A DNA stretch of 64,000 bases from Hofstenia miamia (GCA_004352715.1 SCFE01000076.1:1141967-1205966), one strand, 5' to 3'; shown: positions 48,236 to 60,894, counted from the first letter of the stretch. The notes: generated by a model from the sequence alone, not told the origin. Numbers and translations: made by a program.

Positions 48236-48569
48236 TGAAGATGACTACCTGTTGGGAGTTTCAGAGATCAGAGTTGGCTGGTGGCCTCATGAAAGATCAG
48301 TGAAAAGGAGAACTGCAACATTCTGCCCACACACAAATAGTGATTGATTACTATACAGTTAGTTAAAGTTAACTAACAGTATCAATAGAGTAATGCAGTT
48401 AGTACAAGTACATCCCTACCCACACTTAACATAGAATTACATTCAAAAGGAATTAGTCAAGGAATAAATTACAAAGCTTGGTAGCAGATGCTACATAAGC
48501 TTTGTAATTTATTTAATTTGATTTTCAATTTATTGAGTTTGGTTTGGTGTTCCCTGACCATTTAAGAGG

Positions 48570-48960
48570 CACCTCACCTTGTAATAAATTAGACATGTGA
48601 ATAGTCATATCAGATATATTAGGTATAAATGCTTGGTAGTAGTTAATGAAACCTAATATTTGCTGTAGATCTTATTTGTTGTTCAGAGGTGTATTTTTTT
48701 ATTGTAGATCAGGCATTTTCATTTAAAATGATTTTATTGTTCAGAATTTGTCACCATAGGAAAATTACAGATGCTTGAAGTAATTTGCATTTTTTACTGT
48801 TAATTTTTAAGCCAGATAGTGTTAATAAATGTAAAATCTTATTTAACTTAATAATGCACTTGTCAATAGGTTTTTATGCTATTAAAATGTTGTCAATATG
48901 TGTGGTGACACATATTGTAAATTGTTATTGGATGTTTGTAGTATATTTAATGTAGAGTCA
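48570..48960 (-). pseudogene. Gypsy reverse-transcriptase remnant
   Basis: The minus strand encodes LQQILGFINYYQAFIPNISD, close to the IMGFLNYYGTFIPNIAD block of the element at 38.1 kb, and further upstream LTLSGLKINSKKCKLLQASV, the thumb region. Many stops and indels. Flanking sequence to about 49.3 kb may be more of the same element. Confidence 0.62.
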
Positions 48961-49359
48961 CCCAGGACCCTCTTTTTCTTATTTCATTATTTATTTGATA
49001 GCTATGTAAATTTGAGATTGATATTGCTCTAAATTTTAGTAGTGATGTCATTTTGACATAATTAGTTAGGTTGAGTGTAGTATTTTGATATTAAAATTGC
49101 TGTCCCTTCAAATTTATGCAGATGTGCAATTTCTTTTTAATTTTGTGAGGGAACTTGTGTGATAAAATAGTGTAAACAATACAGGTAATATTTCAATCAT
49201 ATTGTATAAATACTTGAGGCACTTGTAGTGAGGACACAAATAAACTTTGTCTCACTCAAATGTGTTTGCTTTTTGCTTTATCTGACTAACCCTTTTTTAG
49301 GTATTATCATGGATTTAGAAATAATAATTGCTTAAGCCTCTGCCAACAACTTGGGAGTT

Positions 49360-50282
49360 ACTGTAGCATCATCCAAATAAATCATAACCTGCTAATGTTG
49401 ATTAAGATTAATAAGAGAATAAGATTGAAAATGATTATGATTAAAAATATATTGTAAAAAATTATGATCAGCTTAGATTAATTTGTACAATGCAACCAAG
49501 TAAAAACAGTGTAATTGATTATGAATTAGTATTTGTTGATACTAATAATTTTGACTAAACAAAGGGGCAAAATTGCTTCCATTATTTTTAGCTGTCATCT
49601 TGGCAGATGAATGATTCAAAATTTAAAATCAACAGGAATTTTTTTGAGCTACTATAAATAGATTAAGATTCTTGTAAACAATTGATAAAGAATTTTCTTC
49701 AAAATTCCTATATTGTTTCTTTGCTATGGTTTGAATATTTAATATCAAAGCTAAATAAGTTGTGTTTAGTAGTGATCTGGATCCATCATGGGAATGATTC
49801 AAGGGTCTTTCTGCCAGGCCACAGAAGTGCACTTAAGTTAGGTCTAGGGGCTTTATTCTCATTTAGTTGACTACTGTACTGATCATTATCTACATGTATT
49901 ATACATAACAAACTCAGCTGTTAAGCCTAAACCTAGGATTTATATTTATATTATTTCTAGATCCAATTTAATGACAATAATGTGACCAATAAAGTGACCA
50001 AACATGTATTAATTATTAAATGTAGGTTAGGAAGCAGCTGTATATTAAACTAGTAATTAAAGCCAATATATTTTGGTAATTGCTACTTGTAATATTAATT
50101 ACACAGCTAATGACAAAGTCAGGTTGCATGAATATGAAACACTTTTACAAATAGAGTATGCACTGAGCTAGGATAAGGTACACATAAGTTAAGTTATATC
50201 AATGAGCTGAAAAGTGGAACTCACCCAAATGGATTATTGGCAAGCAGATGAAACTGAATGTGGAGATCAGCTTCAGGCAAAG
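49360..50282 (-). mobile_element. Gypsy LTR, inverse orientation
   Basis: From ACTGTAGCATCATCC to GATCAGCTTCAGGC this is the reverse complement of almost the whole LTR family (compare 54835-55795). It includes the words GGATAAGGTACACATAAGTT and TAGGTTAGGAAGC. It contains no protein-coding frame. Confidence 0.7.
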
Positions 50283-50490
50283 AGATTTACCCACACCTAG
50301 AATAATACACTTTAAACTGATCCTGAAATGGTGACCAAGAAGGGTTGCCACTACAAACCAGATGAAAGAATGACTAAAGAAAAAAAGGCAGCACAAAGAA
50401 AACAGCACCTAGGATAGTAACCCCCAGAGCTACACACTCATCATCATATGCTGGAGAGAACTCATCCCCTGATACTGAATTAAAGTCACT

Positions 50491-51003
50491 ACTGTAGCAT
50501 AATCCAAGGCATAATACTGCTAAGAAGAGAAGATCAAAGTATTCATCAGAATTAAGATCAAATTATGATTTATTGATTGTAAACAATTTAAAGTTAATTA
50601 TCATCATTATGTTTGTAATATGCATCTAAGAAACAAGATAGCAAATTATTACTTGTCAACAAATAATTTTACTAAATGAAGGGGGCAAAAACAATTATAT
50701 TATTTTTAGCAATTTTGGCAGACAAATAAATTGAAATTTGAATGACAAGTACTTTTTGAATTTAACTATAAATAGAGTAAAAATCAATTTGGAAACTGAT
50801 GAAGTAAATTCTTTGAAAATTTTTTCTTTAGAGTTTATTTGGTTTGCTTATTTATAATTCATGTCAAGCTAAACATTAGATGCAGTAGTAGTGGCTTGGC
50901 CACACATCAGGAGCAATTTGAGGGTCCTTGATCCAAGCCATGAACCTGCATTTACATTAGGTGTATGAATAGGAGTTTTACTCTATTTAGCTGACTAAAT
51001 TAC
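50491..51003 (-). mobile_element. Gypsy LTR fragment, inverse orientation
   Basis: Begins ACTGTAGCATAATCC and follows the inverse LTR through GGGGGCAAAAACAATT and GTAGTAGTGGCTTGGCC to TTTAGCTGACTAAA, then stops. It corresponds to the same end of the LTR as 24343-24515. Confidence 0.65.
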
Positions 51004-52890
51004 ACATTACAAAGTGCTAAACACTTTCTCCAAAATAGGAAGAGACTTGTATAAACTATTAGGCTCATCAGTATAAATAAGGTTAATATTTTTAGGGTGT
51101 AGCAACAACTCAGTAATATAATTATTTACAGAAAGTTAGTGATACATAACAATTTACTACATGAATTTTACAATATATTGTGACCATTCATAGATAACTT
51201 TAAGTTATTTAATCTTATTCTCTAAAAGTGTACTTTTAATGTAAACAATTCTGAAATTTGAAATATCTTTGGCTGAGATAAGGTTCAAAAGTATTCCAAA
51301 ATTCTACTATGTGTGCTTTAGCAGCTCCAACAAATAATATCACCTATTAGCACTGAATAGTAATTTTTGTTCAATTTATAGTCAGCCTGGTCAACCACTA
51401 GTAGGGCTGAGGACCAATCTGTCCCAAACAATTTTGAGGCATGGCTGTAACATGACTAGGGCAAGATCAAAAGAAACTAAGTGGGACTAGGAGGAGCAAA
51501 ATCATTTTCTTGCTGAACCATAATCACTAGTTCAAGAGTTGAAAAGATCTGGACATTTACAGAAAATTATAAAAATGTTTTTAAAATAGTTGTGGAAATG
51601 GAATGAAAATAGAAGACATTTTCATATTCATATGCAAGCCTGGAGTTAATGCAGCTTAATTAGTTTTTTAAACAACTCTATTTCTAGGCCTAAATACTTT
51701 TATTTAACATTTTTCTAAGCAGCTTTCTATTCAGAAAGCTTACATTTAAATTTTATATTACTAATCTGTCTGTCTAGTTGAGAATATCATTAATGTTTGG
51801 TAGGTCTAACTTATTTTTAACTGATGCTATAGAAGAAACAACAAGGTGCAATATAATCCAAGGTGTTAAATCCCAATCATCTTTGTATTACTTTGTATTT
51901 GACATAATTTCTTTTGCTTTTAACTATCATTTTGATATACCACTAAAAATTGGTCAAATATAAATTCAGTCTAGTGAATGTCAAAATAGAAAACACATAT
52001 TTCCTGTTGAAGCATTTGTATTCATGTGACTGTTGTTTCCAGATCTCTGAGTAAGCTCAGAATGATCAAGAATTGGTTGAAAACAATAATGAGTGATGAC
52101 TGATTAGAAGACCTTTTGCTTTTTGTGAAGAATTTTTTTTTACATGTTTAGTTGAAGTTTTCACATCATATTGATTTGCCAACTAACTATGTACATAGAC
52201 TTTAAGCAGAAGCATTTTTACCATTGAATTAGGGTAGGGGAACATTAACTGCTTTCAATTTTAAATGATTAATTTCAATAGGATTGTTTGAGATGGACAT
52301 TTGTTTTGAAGTTTAAATTGCTTTGTAACAAATATTTATAGAATGTAATATTTAGACTACATGCAAGATATTTTTTATCATTTTGTCAACATTAGGAAAT
52401 TTATAATTAGGATAATAAAAAAAAAGGCAAAAATTTGCATAATCAAAAAATGGTAAAAATGATTTTTTCCAGGGCAATTAATCATAGTGTTTGACTGACA
52501 GCATTATTTGATTTTTCCCATGTTTGCAGATCAAATGATGAACTGATAATCCCAATGTCAATGTACTTTTTTGACCAACTTGCATATATAACAAAGGTAA
52601 CAAGAGTGAACCTATCTTATGAAAAACTATTTGAATATCAAATTGTATAGATTTTCTATCATTATTTGTTCAAGTATAGCTTTATGTTTTAATATGCACC
52701 AGTCACCAAACATATGCATATATGCTTTATATATTATATTGCAAATTTGTGTAGTTATTATATAGGCTATCAAAATTGCACTCTATATGTACATGTAGTT
52801 GGTTTAGAGAAATAAACTGAGACAATTAAAGGGGCAGCAATTTTGCTAATGCACCCCCTCTTACATTTTTTCTCACTGGGCCTCTGCATG
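51004..52890. other. No gene recognised
   Basis: CpG-free AT-rich DNA. A stretch at about 51.36-51.55 kb (GTCAGCCTGGTCAACC...GGGACTAGGAGG) has a more coding-like composition and may be a transposon remnant, but I cannot assign it. Confidence 0.5.
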
Positions 52891-52899
52891 CATTGTATG

Positions 52900-54720
52900 T
52901 GTCTACCACAATTAATAATTGTTTGAATGTGTTATAGCTATCCTTATTTTTACTTGTTTTAGTATCCCTTTCATGTCAATGTAATCTCCCAATGCATTAG
53001 TCAATCTGTTTTGTGATTTTTTGAGTTTGTTTCTTTTGAATCCTAATTTGCTTGCACATTATTTATTATAATGGATTTTGCTGCACCTGTGTTGATAGTA
53101 ACTTTTGTCATAATTCCATTAATCACAACTGTGATTGTGCTAATGTTATGTAAGTTCTTTAATATCATTACAGGTGCATGGTTTTCCTGAGAGGGTGCTC
53201 CAGTTTTCTGATTCTTCAAATGTCTTGTCTTCTTCCTCTGACAGTATTTTGTCTTCAGAATTTATTATGTCTTTGTCTTCATAATAAGCATTTGTGTTTT
53301 ATATGATATTTATTTGTTTTTTGCATTGATGCTTTCAATGGCATTTTTGCCAGCAATTGTAGCATTTTACAACTCTTTCTCTTATCTTTTCTGTTTATCC
53401 ATCTTTTGTCTTTATTTTAATTACTTTTTTGTTTTTCTTTGCATTGATTGGTCACCAGTTTTCAAGTTTGTGGTCATTTGATTATTCCATGTTTCTTTCT
53501 TATATATCTGAAAGTTATTTTCCAGCATTACTTGTATATCCACTGCCTTTCTTATCATCTTCTCAAGCTTATTGTACACATCACATTTGATTTTAAACTG
53601 TTGTCAGATGTTTTCTGGAAGGCTTTGATTATGTGGGAGAACAAGTTGTATTTGGAAAAATTCTTACCTCTTGAAATTAGCATTAGCAGATGTTCTACTT
53701 GTGACATGTAATTTCTTATGTTGTCAAACTTCCTCATTTTTGTGCCATTTAGAATGAGTCTGTATTGGTTCTTGAAACTTTCATTTTGAGTTAGCAGTTT
53801 GTAATTTTTCTTAGTTTCTGTGTCCACTCTTAAATATAGTTGGTAGTCTGCCCTTGACAGATATAAAGGCATTCTTGTGGCTGATACTTCCTGAGAAACT
53901 TTTCATTCTTTCATATTCAGTTCAAAGAATTGAAGCCATTGTTTTAATGTGGGGGAATAGCTATCTATTTTCCCTGTGAATTTTTGTATTTGCACTTTTA
54001 CAGGGTGCTGTCTCATCATTGTTATTTTCCATTAGAATTGATTAATCAAATCTTGGTTTGACTACCCTTTCTGTTTCAATTTCTAGTTTAACTTTCTTTC
54101 AATAATTTTTGTCTTTTCAACCTCTTCATCCATTTCAATTTCATGAGATTTTGTTATTGGTACTTCTCTATTTCTCTGTGAAGCAGTTAGTTTTGCATCT
54201 GGTTCTTCACTTATATTGATTTGGTGATTTGGTTTCTCTATTGGTTCAGACTCATCTTCTGATGAGTCAACCTTAGTTGGCTTTACTTCAGTATCTGGAT
54301 GTTGGTTCTGGTGACATTTGAATTCTTTGCATTTTGATGTCTATGGTATGGGTATTGCTTTCTATTGACAAGCTTTGACTTGGAACTCTGGGGGTTGACT
54401 GGGCTGTTTACAATTTTTACCGTTTGTCATTCTTTGTGTTTTGCTGTAATGATCAGCCACCTCTGGCAAGTTGACATTTCCAGTAAGGTTTCCAATTGCA
54501 AAATGCATCCAAATTGTTATTTTATCCAAAAGAATTATTTTTGGTAGATTAGGTTGCTGTTTTGTTCCCATTCATGTATCAAGTAGTTGAGTGATGATGT
54601 TTTCCTTTGAGATTTGAGCATTTGGTATTTGCACAGTAAAGGCATTGTTGGTTGTGTTGATAATTGTGTGGAAGGAATTCATCTTAGCCACACTTTCCAT
54701 GGTAATTTACTCCCTTTTTA
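52900..54720 (-). pseudogene. Second gypsy gag-protease remnant
   Basis: The minus strand carries Gag (YRLILNGTKMRKFDNIRNYM, FSKYNLFSHIIKAF; 53.87-53.55 kb) matching the Gag of the 32-43 kb element. A CCHC knuckle (VKCYNCWQKCH then a TGA) lies at about 53.35 kb. A protease loop reading TKVTINTGAAKSII lies at about 53.1 kb. As in the first copy the catalytic Asp is Asn (codon at 53091-53093). RT and the rest are missing. The LTR at 54835-55795 is upstream in the correct orientation. Confidence 0.72.
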
Positions 54721-54834
54721 CAGATTCCTATTGTGGGGCAATGTCTATCTCTCAAACTACAACAACTTTAGAAATAACTAATATTAATTTCCATTGATTC
54801 TTAACTAATTACTTTTTAGGTAACCATCAACTCC

Positions 54835-55795
54835 AGTTTGATAGTGGGCATCTGCCTGAGGCTGATCTCCAAATCCAGTATCACTTGCTTGCAAATGATC
54901 CACTTGGTTGAGTTACACTTGTCAGCTCATTGATATAACTTATGTGTACCCTATCCTAGCTCAGTGTATACTCAAGACAAGACACAACTAGACTTAGTCT
55001 CTATTTGCAAAAGTGTTTTATGTTCATACAACCTGACTTGTCACTAGCTGTGTAGTTAATATTACATGTAGCCATTACTGAAATATATTGGATTTAATAA
55101 ACTAGTTTAATATACAGCAGCTTCCTAACCTACATTTAATAATCATTACATGCTCAGTCACATTATCAGTTGCATTATCATCATTAATTTGGATCTAAAA
55201 TAATATAAATAGAAATTGCTAGGTTTTGGCTTACCAGCCATATTTTGAGCTTGTTAAGTTTGATACATGTAGGTAAATGATTGGTAGTCAATTAAATGAG
55301 AATAAAAAACTCCTACTCCTAACCTAAGTGCACTTTTGTGGACTGGCACAAAGATGCTTGAATTGTTCCCAGGATGGAGGCAGGCCACTACTAAACACAA
55401 CTTGTTTAGGTTGACATTGATAATCAAACTGTAGTAAAAAAACAATATAATAACTCTGAAGAGATTTCTTTATCAATTGTTAACATGAATAGTAGCCTGA
55501 AAAAGTACCTGTTGATTTCAAATTTTGAATCTTTCATCTGCCAAGATGGCAGCTAGAAATAATTTAAGTGATTTCGCCCCCTTCATTTCGTCAAAATTAT
55601 TAGTATCAACAAATACTAGTTCATAATCAATTACACTGATATTACTTGGTTGCAACATTTATATTATTCTAACCTGATAATAACTTTTTACAATATATTT
55701 TTAATCACATTCTTATTTGAACTTAGTTCTTCTTAATCAACTTTCTTCTTTAGCAGCTTATGTTTTATTTCAATGATGCTACAATTTCATCTCAA
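54835..55795 (-). mobile_element. 5' LTR of the second gypsy copy
   Basis: Plus-strand reading starts near GGGCATCTGCCTGAGGCTGA and follows the LTR family through CCCTATCCTAGCTCAGTG, CAGCTTCCTAACCTACATTT and CCAAGATGGCAGCTA to TTCAATGATGCTACAA. Its position upstream of a minus-strand gag matches the first element. Confidence 0.75.
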
Positions 55796-57247
55796 TAAAA
55801 ATAAGAATATTTAGTTTTCAGGAATTGTTTTAAATTTTAATAGTATTCCAATTCACTCTTTTGGATGGGGATGAATTTCTGTGGGGCATTTTAATTAAGC
55901 ATAAAATTATTTTGCTTTTAAAAATATACTATTGAAATTAGATTAGCATAGCTAAGCCTACCCTGTGGCACATAAACTTATAGAAATTAATTTATAGACA
56001 AAAGAACAATGTATTATATTACACATAGCATCAGTAATAATTAAATAAAATTTTCTCCTTGTCTACAATTTCTATTTCTCAACACAGTTCCTGGATAAGA
56101 TGCAAACTTAGCTTCTCCCTGTTGTCTACAATTTCTATTTCTCAACACAGTTCCTGGATAAGATGCAAACTTAGCTTCTCCCTTTTACAAAACATGGTCC
56201 TCTGTATTTGTGGAAATAGACAAAACCATGCAAATTCAAGGCTTGAAGTTGATCACCATTTAGAATGAGCCAGCCACTANTTGTTAAGTTTGATACATGT
56301 AGGTAAATGATTGGTAGTCAATTAAATGAGAATAAAAAACTCCTACTCCTAACCTAAGTGCACTTTTGTGGACTGGCACAAAGATGCTTGAATTGTTCCC
56401 AGGATGGAGGCAGGCCACTACTAAACACAACTTGTTTAGGTTGACATTGATAATCAAACTGTAGTAAAAAAACAATATAATAACTCTGAAGAGATTTCTT
56501 TATCAATTGTTAACATGAATAGTAGCCTGAAAAAGTACCTGTTGATTTCAAATTTTGAATCTTTCATCTGCCAAGATGGCAGCTAGAAATAATTTAAGTG
56601 ATTTCGCCCCCTTCATTTCGTCAAAATTATTAGTATCAACAAATACTAGTTCATAATCAATTACACTGATATTACTTGGTTGCAACATTTATATTATTCT
56701 AACCTGATAATAACTTTTTACAATATATTTTTAATCACATTCTTATTTGAACTTAGTTCTTCTTAATCAACTTTCTTCTTTAGCAGCTTATGTTTTATTT
56801 CAATGATGCTACAATTTCATCTCAATAAAAATAAGAATATTTAGTTTTCAGGAATTGTTTTAAATTTTAATAGTATTCCAATTCACTCTTTTGGATGGGG
56901 ATGAATTTCTGTGGGGCATTTTAATTAAGGATAAAATTATTTTGCTTTTAAAAATATACTATTGAAATTAGATTAGCATAGCTAAGCCTACCCTGTGGCA
57001 CATAAACTTATAGAAATTAATTTATAGACAAAAGAACAATGTATTATATTACACATAGCATCAGTAATAATTAAATAAAATTTTCTCCTTGTCTACAATT
57101 TCTATTTCTCAACACAGTTCCTGGATAAGATGCAAACTTAGCTTCTCCCTTTTACAAAACATGGTCCTCTGTATTTGTGGAAATAGACAAAACCATGCAA
57201 ATTCAAGGCTTGAAGTTGATCACCATTTAGAATGAGCCAGCCACTAC
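55252..57247. repeat. ~1-kb duplication around N 56280
   Basis: 55252-56279 repeats as 56281-57247, with one N between. The first copy has an extra 62-bp tandem unit (56059-56185, TTGTCTACAATTTCTATTTC...) that is single in the second copy, and there is a C/G difference near 55910/56930. Overlapping contigs, possibly two alleles, explain this. Confidence 0.9.
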
Positions 57248-57249
57248 CT

Positions 57250-57680
57250 CAAGTGACACTGACAGTTTTTATTTGAAACTGATTTATTTTAATTCTGTTC
57301 CAAGATACATAACACTGACTGAGTATTTGTTTGATCAGAATTTCCTTGCCAGAGCATTTCTGAATTTCAAAAAGAGAATTTTTTGTTGTAACATATTTCT
57401 AGGCACTGGAATGGATTTTTGAAAGATTGATTATTATATTGAATTTTGATATGAAAGAATATACAAACTCCTATAAATATGTGTTGCATGTGTTGATTGT
57501 TATTGAACTAAATGATTGGCAATTATATTTGTTTCTAGTTCTAAATATACTGTGATTTTTAATCAAGTTGAAAATCAGCTTGATGTTAGCATTGTGGAAT
57601 TAACTGAAGAATTTAATGTTGCCTAATATAATCCTGTGGAAAACAAAACCTCTTGATGTTGGTTATTAACATGAACATTT
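57250..57680. other. No gene recognised
   Basis: AT-rich sequence between the duplicated block and the hairpin MITEs. Confidence 0.5.
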
Positions 57681-57689
57681 TTAAAAAAA

Positions 57690-57862
57690 ACGACTTTTTT
57701 TGACAGTTATAAGATTATGAATTGACAGATTTAAGAACAAACCACCTCTTTCAGTGGCACCTTGACAATACTATTGAATGGTGGTTGGTTCTTAAATATT
57801 TAAATTCATAATCTTATGGCTTTTAGAATTTATCTTACAACTGTCAGAAAAAGTTGTTTTGC
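57690..57862. mobile_element. Hairpin MITE
   Basis: TTTTGACAGTTATAAGATTATGAATT...TTTAAGAACAAACCACC is followed by an inverse copy GGTGGTTGGTTCTTAAATAT...CATAATCTTATGGC...CAACTGTCAGAAAA. A related single arm lies at about 58117-58185 (GACAGCCATAAGATTATTAA). Confidence 0.68.
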
Positions 57863-58224
57863 TTAAAATGAGCTAAATTGGGACATTGCTTAAGAGACAA
57901 CTAGTTAAAATAGTAACTATATGAAAAAGGCATTAAAATCAAATTTCACTTGCTTCCTACATGCATAATTTTCTAAATTATTTAAAAGTTTCACATTAAT
58001 CAATTACTTAAGCTTCAAAAGCTATTTTAATATTTTTAAGTATTTTACTATTTACCACATTGATAATTTTTTTGATTAATGCTATTGGCTATGAGAGATT
58101 TCCATAGTTACATTTTTTTTGACATATATAAGATAAATTTTGACAGCCATAAGATTATTAATTGACAGTTTTAAGAACTAACAAATTGATTGGTACAAAT
58201 GTATGAAGTGCATTAATTTCATAC

Positions 58225-58692
58225 AGATTATAGCCTTGACAATTTAAAATTTTTCGTCATAGTATTATTATATTTAGTTTATGTTTGCAAATAGAAATTT
58301 ATATATTTTTATTAAAATTTTTAAAATACTTACCAAAGTATAACATACACCCTTTTGGATCAATTTTACTTTAGGGGACTTTTTCAAAATAAATTGATGA
58401 CTCATCCAATAAAATTTTCTAGACAAGTTTTTTATGAGGAACATTCTGCATCCTCAATATTTTGAAAAAATTAATATTTGAATCAGTATAGTCCTTTTTT
58501 TATTTTAATGATATAAATGTAATTCAGCTCTCAGATAAAAGTTTTCTGTAACTGAAAAAGGGTGTATGTTATACTTTGGTAAGTATATTTAATAATTTTA
58601 ATAAAAATATATAAATTTCTAATTGCAAACATACAGTAAATATAATAAACTACCACAAAAAATTTTAATATGTCAAGGCTATAATCCAAATT
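58225..58692. mobile_element. MITE with ~125-bp TIRs
   Basis: The left arm TAGCCTTGACAATTTAAAAT...ACTTACCAAAGTATAACATA...CACCCTTTT is the inverse of AAAAGGGTGTATGTTATACT...ATTTTAATATGTCAAGGCTA ending near 58692. One arm and the interior recur inverted at 60142-60486. Confidence 0.72.
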
Positions 58693-60486
58693 AAGTTATA
58701 TATTATGTCATAGATTTCTACCAATCAAAAGTATTGTAGCATTAGTAGTATTTGATAAAACTTTTTAATGTAATATTCATTTTAATAAAGATTAAATATT
58801 GTTGTAATGGGATTTAATTATGATTTAGAATATTATAATTATAATTAATGTTTTGAGGTGTGCTTTGTAGAAACTATTGAATTTTTTTTGAATGAATAGT
58901 TCAATGTAATTTAGTTAATTTATTCAATGCCATTTTGATTTAGAAAGTTATCGTAGAGTTTTTCAAATGGCAGCTTTGCAACCTATTTTGTTTACTGTTG
59001 TTGTCCTTGATTTTTATATATTCATCCTAGTGTGTGTCTTTGATGAACCTTGTTAAGGTTCTTAATTGATGTATGATTAGGCTTAAATACATTTCAACAT
59101 TAAAAGGTGTATTAGGTAACTACTTTATTAAATTTACATATTTATTATCCAATTACACTGTGAATCAGACTTAAATGATCAGGTGTGTTCACAGGATTTT
59201 CTGATGGGGACATTGCTTCCCATTATTCACCAGCATATTCTTCCTAGAACACATATTTTGCAGGATGAATGGAGTGCTTACAGGAATTTGCACTTTCATA
59301 CAAATTACTTGTATAGTGACAATATCATTGTACACAGAGACAATTGCATGCATCCTGTTAACCCCCATATTCATACTAATTTAATTGAAGGTACTTGGTA
59401 TCTGATGAAGGCAAGTATTCAATAAATGTGAGGCACCTTTAAAGCTAATTTTAATAGTCACTTGCAGCAATTTTTGTGGCAACGTGAATATAAGAAATTT
59501 TCTACATTTTTTTCATATTTAGAATGCATTGCAGTTGTGTATCCTGCTTAGATTTGTAAATAACTTAATTTCTTTTCAGTGGAGTAGATTCTCCCAACCT
59601 CATTGCTTTTCAGTGGAATAGATTCTCCCAACCTAATTTCTTTTCATTGGAGTACATTCTCCCAACCCCATTGCTTTGGATAATGAATATGTAAATTTAA
59701 TAAAGTAGTTACCTAATACACCTTTTAATGTTGAAATGTGTTTAAGCCTAAGCATACATCAATTAAGAACCATAACAAGGTTCGTCAAAGACACACACTA
59801 GGATGAATATATAAAAATCAAGTACAACAATAGTAAACAAAATAGGTTGCAATGCCACCATTTGAAAAACTCTATGAAAAACTTTCTAAATCAAAATGGC
59901 ATTGAATAAATTAACTAAATTACATTGAACTATTCATTCAAAAACAAATTAAATAATTTCTACAAAGCACACCTTAAGACATTAATTATAATTATTATAT
60001 TCTAAATCATAATTAAATCCCATTACAACAATATTTAATCTTTATTAAAATGAATATCACATTAAAAAGTTTTATCAAATACTACTAATGCTGTAACAAT
60101 ACTTTTCATTGGTAGAAATCTATGACGTAATATAGAACTTAATATGGATTATAGCCTTGACATATTAAAATTTTTCGTCGTAGTTTATTATATTTACTGT
60201 ATGTTTGTAATTAAAAATTTATATATTTTTATTAAAATTATTAAATATACTTACCAAAGTATAACATACACCCTTTTTCAGTTACAGAAAACTTTTATCT
60301 GAGAGCTGAATTACATTTATATCGTTAAACCAAAAAAGGACTATACTGATTCAAATATTAATTTTTTCAAAATTTTGAGGATGTCAAATTGTTCCTCGTA
60401 AAAAACTAGTATAAAAAGTTTATTGGATGAGTCTACACATTTTTTTTGAAAAAGTCCCCTAAAGTAAAATTAAAATTGATCCAATA
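58355..60486. mobile_element. Large imperfect palindrome around a Merlin-type transposase fragment
   Basis: Left arm 58355-59158 and right arm 59680-60486 are reverse complements over about 800 bp with high identity by eye. They enclose about 520 bp that hold a transposase fragment. The inner ends share GGTGTATTAGGTAACTACTT. Merlin elements normally have short TIRs, so this may be a foldback element that captured a transposase piece, or an inverted duplication. Confidence 0.75.
59183..59425 (+). pseudogene. Merlin / IS1595-type transposase fragment
   Basis: An 80-codon frame contains LLPIIHQHILPRTHILQDEW (the '.L.PIi...V..Gt.I.TDEW..Y' motif of ISXO2-like transposases, with Gln for Thr before the catalytic Asp), SAYRNL, and HTNLIEGTWYLMKASI (the '..H...IEG.W...K' motif with the catalytic Glu). 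It ends at TAA 59423-59425 shortly after. The N-terminal part with the first catalytic residue is missing, so it is a fragment. Merlin is the eukaryotic superfamily related to IS1016/IS1595. Confidence 0.7.
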
Positions 60487-60894
60487 CTTCTTACCGAGAA
60501 ATAGCATCAAATATTATTTAAAGTATAAATTCATTTATTAAAAATGGGACTACTGCGCTTCACCAGCAATATCCTGCTTTTATTCGAGTTTAAACTTTAA
60601 ACTTTTATTTAAAATTTATCTTTTAGAAAAATATTGGCTCATTCCCTAACTTGAAAATGATTGTTGTGGTATGTTTCAATATACAGGTAAAGAAGAAAAG
60701 CACGGGTGATATGCGAAGGAATAAAACTTAGGCCCTTTTATAGAAGATATATTGGGAATTTGTTTTTGAATGCTTAAATATGCATTTAGATTTGTTTTGT
60801 CAATAAAGGATGTTGGTAATAGATAGTGGGATGGTCTTTTGGTTGCTCGGTTTGGCCGCTTTAGGACTATTTTCGATATTTTCCACAATGCAGA

